This document shows positions 60,654 to 64,000 of a stretch of 64,000 bases of DNA, piece by piece; the stretch's first letter is position 1, and each line of letters starts with the position of its first letter. The stretch is from contig JAIOJX010000005.1 in assembly GCA_022376925.1 (NCBI GenBank), positions 16,326,001 through 16,390,000 on the forward strand, read 5' to 3'. Origin of the DNA: Tragulus kanchil (lineage: Eukaryota > Chordata > Mammalia > Artiodactyla > Tragulidae). A model generated the notes under the pieces. The model saw only the letters and a program-made list of their open reading frames with translations, was not told the DNA's origin and searched no databases. The translations under genes and the position numbers were made by a program.

Positions 60654-60826
60654 TAGTTATATACTTTTCTAGAAGTATCTATAAAACTAGCCTATTCTGA
60701 ACTGTAATGTAGTTTTCTAGGAAATAGCATGCAATAGAACGTCTATAGTAGCAAGAATATTGTGGTACTAGAGAAGGAAGAGAAATGTGAAATTTATCTC
60801 ATTTGAATATAAATTCAGGGGAAGAG
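60654..60826. other. Unassigned AT-rich sequence
   Basis: No feature recognised. Confidence 0.5.
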
Positions 60827-63270
60827 ATGTCAGTCTTTACATTTTGAATTTAATTCTATACCTCACAGGCCATTCTCAAAAATTCTTTGAGTAAATGTCC
60901 TTGGATTCCTGCTGATTGCTTCCTCTCTGAGCCATAATTGAAATATTCTTACCACTGTATAAAAACTGAATTCTTGGTTGCACAGATTATATGATCTTAA
61001 TGACCACTTAAGATTTAGTCCTTAGTTTAACATGAGATAGGAGATAGATTCGTCAGTTTTCTTCAAAGATACCTGTTAGCAACTGAAGAAATTCTTCATG
61101 GTTAGTCAACTAGTCACTTACTCATGCCCCAAATGGTAATGTTTGGCTGTGAGTGTTTGTATCTTCTAAATGTTGTGTGGCTTTTTGTAGTAACAAAACC
61201 CCCAACCCAAAAGCCTATAAATGGTTTGATGCATTAAATAGAAGCCTAAATTGGTATGTAGCATTGGTTACATTTTTATCAGTACTTCTGAAGGTTAAAA
61301 TAATTGTCTCATGCACAGGAATGCAAGCTTTATTTGTTGTGTGGTGGAAGGAACTCGGAGTTAGAAAAGTATGTTTGGATGGCTTTCTGGATCCTTATTT
61401 GACCATTGAATTATCTCTAAAACCTCAGGAAAGTTGCTTCATTTGGGGAGGGAGGACTTTATTTTCTTCCTATTTTTGATGAAGTGAGTAAAACTAGTTC
61501 TCAGTACAAATCCTTGATATTCTATCGTCTTTGATTCTGGGAATTACATGCAAAAACCAGAGTGACCTTAGTTTCAGAAATGAGACTTTTAGAGTAGGGA
61601 CATGTACATCATTTGATCTCTACAGTATCTAATTCAGTGACTATCAGGAAACAGCTCTCCATCCTGCTGTTCTGAGACAGATAGGGAATGTGGCACCATT
61701 GCCTAGATTTGGAAGTTGAGTTATACAGAACACAGATGAAGAAGGCGATTTGTGTAAGGTCATATGTGTCATGGGAGTGACAAAACCTGTCCCCAAATAA
61801 AGTTATTTTTCCTCTATAGCTTTTAGCTGTGTCAGAGGAATTCTGTTTCTTCTAGTATTTCTATTACAGATAATTAACCTTATGATGGCAGAAAATTAAC
61901 AGGAAATTATGACGCTTTGGTAATTTGGGTTACCTCTGGTGCATCACAGTAGGGAGGTATGGTTGTCAGGGTGAATTGGGACCTCTCATCTGGAGTCATA
62001 GGGGGACCCAGTTTGTAGGATTTGTCCCATTCATACTTTGCTTTTTTTTTTAAAATGTCAGTCTTTACATTTTGAATTTAATTCTATACCTCACAGGCCA
62101 TTCTCAAAAATTCTTTGAGTAAATGTCCTTGGATTCCTGCTGATTGCTTCCTCTCTGAGCCATAATTGAAATATTCTTACCACTGTATAAAAACTGAATT
62201 CTTGGTTGCACAGATTATATGATCTTAATGACCACTTAAGATTTAGTCCTTAGTTTAACATGAGATAGGAGATAGATTCGTCAGTTTTCTTCAAAGATAC
62301 CTGTTAGCAACTGAAGAAATTCTTCATGGTTAGTCAACTAGTCACTTACTCATGCCCCAAATGGTAATGTTTGGCTGTGAGTGTTTGTATCTTCTAAATG
62401 TTGTGTGGCTTTTTGTAGTAACAAAACCCCCAACCCAAAAGCCTATAAATGGTTTGATGCATTAAATAGAAGCCTAAATTGGTATGTAGCATTGGTTACA
62501 TTTTTATCAGTACTTCTGAAGGTTAAAATAATTGTCTCATGCACAGGAATGCAAGCTTTATTTGTTGTGTGGTGGAAGGAACTCGGAGTTAGAAAAGTAT
62601 GTTTGGATGGCTTTCTGGATCCTTATTTGACCATTGAATTATCTCTAAAACCTCAGGAAAGTTGCTTCATTTGGGGAGGGAGGACTTTATTTTCTTCCTA
62701 TTTTTGATGAAGTGAGTAAAACTAGTTCTCAGTACAAATCCTTGATATTCTATCGTCTTTGATTCTGGGAATTACATGCAAAAACCAGAGTGACCTTAGT
62801 TTCAGAAATGAGACTTTTAGAGTAGGGACATGTACATCATTTGATCTCTACAGTATCTAATTCAGTGACTATCAGGAAACAGCTCTCCATCCTGCTGTTC
62901 TGAGACAGATAGGGAATGTGGCACCATTGCCTAGATTTGGAAGTTGAGTTATACAGAACACAGATGAAGAAGGCGATTTGTGTAAGGTCATATGTGTCAT
63001 GGGAGTGACAAAACCTGTCCCCAAATAAAGTTATTTTTCCTCTATAGCTTTTAGCTGTGTCAGAGGAATTCTGTTTCTTCTAGTATTTCTATTACAGATA
63101 ATTAACCTTATGATGGCAGAAAATTAACAGGAAATTATGACGCTTTGGTAATTTGGGTTAGCTCTGGTGCATCACAGTAGGGAGGTATGGTTGTCAGGGT
63201 GAATTGGGACCTCTCATCTGGAGTCATAGGGGGACCCAGTTTGTAGGATTTGTCCCATTCATACTTTGCT
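60827..63270. repeat. Direct duplication pair 21
   Basis: Copy A is 60827-62042 and copy B 62055-63270, constant offset 1228, the largest unit here. The 12-bp spacer is a T-run followed by AAA. One base differs near the right end (GGGTTACCTCTGG against GGGTTAGCTCTGG). The content is unassigned AT-rich sequence; the 108-codon frame present in both copies shows no domain. Confidence 0.97.
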
Positions 63271-64000
63271 TATTTTTATATGTATCTGACCAATATGTCC
63301 TCAACTATTTTATGCTGAAGCATTGATTACTTGCTACAATATGGTGGCACAGTGGTAAGAATCCACCTGCCACTGCATACAATATACAAGGCATTCTATT
63401 GGCCACCATAGGAAACACAAAGAAGGTCCTCTTCTTAAAAAAGAACAGAAAGAAAGAAAGAAAATTAGTGAGAATCAGTTTATAGTAAGAATACAACCAT
63501 AACCCTGTTTTTGAAAAATAAATGTGAATTATACTATTTATATGGTTAAAATAACATGTAAGAGAGCTAGAACAAAACCATGACAATGGTTTCAGCTTTT
63601 GTTCAATAGTGACATAAAATTTTGTTATAGGCAGTGATTCGTTATATTCAGAAACTTAATTCAGTTCATGTTTAATGGATAGAATCCCAAGTGACCCATG
63701 AAAAATACTTGCATGTGAGAACTACTTTTTCATTTGATAAGAAATGGCTAATTTAATTTTTCCAAATTGAAATATGTAGGACAAATTATAACAGACCATT
63801 TTTTTTTCTTAAGAAATTTAATTATTTGGCTTGCATGATACCCTATCATGAAAAATGTTTTCACCCTACAGCTTTTTAGTTGTTCTAGTCCAATTTCTAG
63901 TCAGAGGATGAGGGTACTGGTACTTTTGATATTGATATTTTAATTAAGGCTTAGGATGAGGACAATGATGAGAAACCAGAGGTATAATTTCTTTACTTGT
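63271..64000. other. Unassigned AT-rich sequence with SINE-head fragment
   Basis: GGTGGCACAGTGGTAAGAAT at about 63342-63361 resembles a Bov-tA tRNA-like head but is not followed by the body. An (AAAG)n run lies near 63447-63463. No gene seen. Confidence 0.45.

Noticed and set aside
61153..62707. Paired 108-codon frames at 61153 and 62381
   Set aside because: AT-rich sequence with no domain, splice context or codon bias. Repetition is due to pair 21.
3607..63270. The regular duplications as a new mobile element or genuine amplification system
   Set aside because: Units share no sequence, no termini and no target-site duplications. Triplications, garbled spacers and end-clustered errors fit overlapping tiles better.

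Overview
This window is nuclear DNA from a ruminant artiodactyl. The evidence is the repeat content: Bov-tA/BOV-A2 SINEs, a BovB/ART2A-type element, CHR-type tRNA-Glu SINEs, a mariner MITE, ruminant-style L1 3' UTRs, and older mammalian MIR, L1M, MaLR and hAT fossils. The species cannot be fixed from the sequence. I find no protein-coding gene, exon, rRNA, functional tRNA or CRISPR array. Every open frame is 129 codons or shorter and lies in a transposable element or in AT-rich intergenic sequence. The window reads as an intergenic or deep intronic stretch.

The dominant feature is structural. From about 3.6 kb to 63.3 kb there are 21 local direct duplications. Each unit is about 1.05-1.23 kb, each sits beside its own near-identical copy, and copies are separated by 0 to about 61 bp. 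The duplicated sequences are unrelated to one another, so this is not one repeat family. About 23.6 kb of the 64 kb is redundant, and keeping one copy of each unit would leave about 40.4 kb. Where two junctions lie less than about 2.2 kb apart, the shared part occurs three times, as expected for a chain of overlapping tiles written end to end. Several spacers are corrupted versions of the neighbouring unit, and third copies outvote the copy that abuts a junction. The most likely explanation is uncollapsed contig or read overlaps (false duplication in the assembly). Twenty-one real duplications with the same size and spacing would be extraordinary.

Layout once duplication is ignored: 1-1.1 kb old L1; 1.1-10.5 kb mostly unique AT-rich sequence with CHR-like SINEs near 3.4 and 10.4 kb; 10.6-14.7 kb an L1-rich block carrying SINE and BovB insertions; 15-19.4 kb unique sequence with a perfect 17-bp hairpin and a MIR; 19.5-24.7 kb a MIR and two opposed L1 pieces; 25.7-28.1 kb a MIR and a MaLR-like LTR; 29-30 kb a SINE with a clear target-site duplication and a mariner MITE; 32-36 kb a Bov-tA and L2-like sequence; 39-41 kb an LTR-like repeat; 42.2-43.8 kb a fossil hAT transposase with a SINE inserted; 46.6-50.3 kb Bov-tA, CHR-like SINE, L1M and CHR-2; 53.7-54.2 kb an MSTD-like LTR; 56-60.6 kb nested Bov-tA, BOV-A2 and CHR-like SINEs; 60.7-64 kb unique AT-rich sequence.

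Apart from the duplication chain, the most interesting biology is a CHR-like tRNA-derived SINE with a body I do not recognise from standard cattle repeats. It has eight independent insertions here, several with clear target-site duplications, which suggests recent activity in this lineage.
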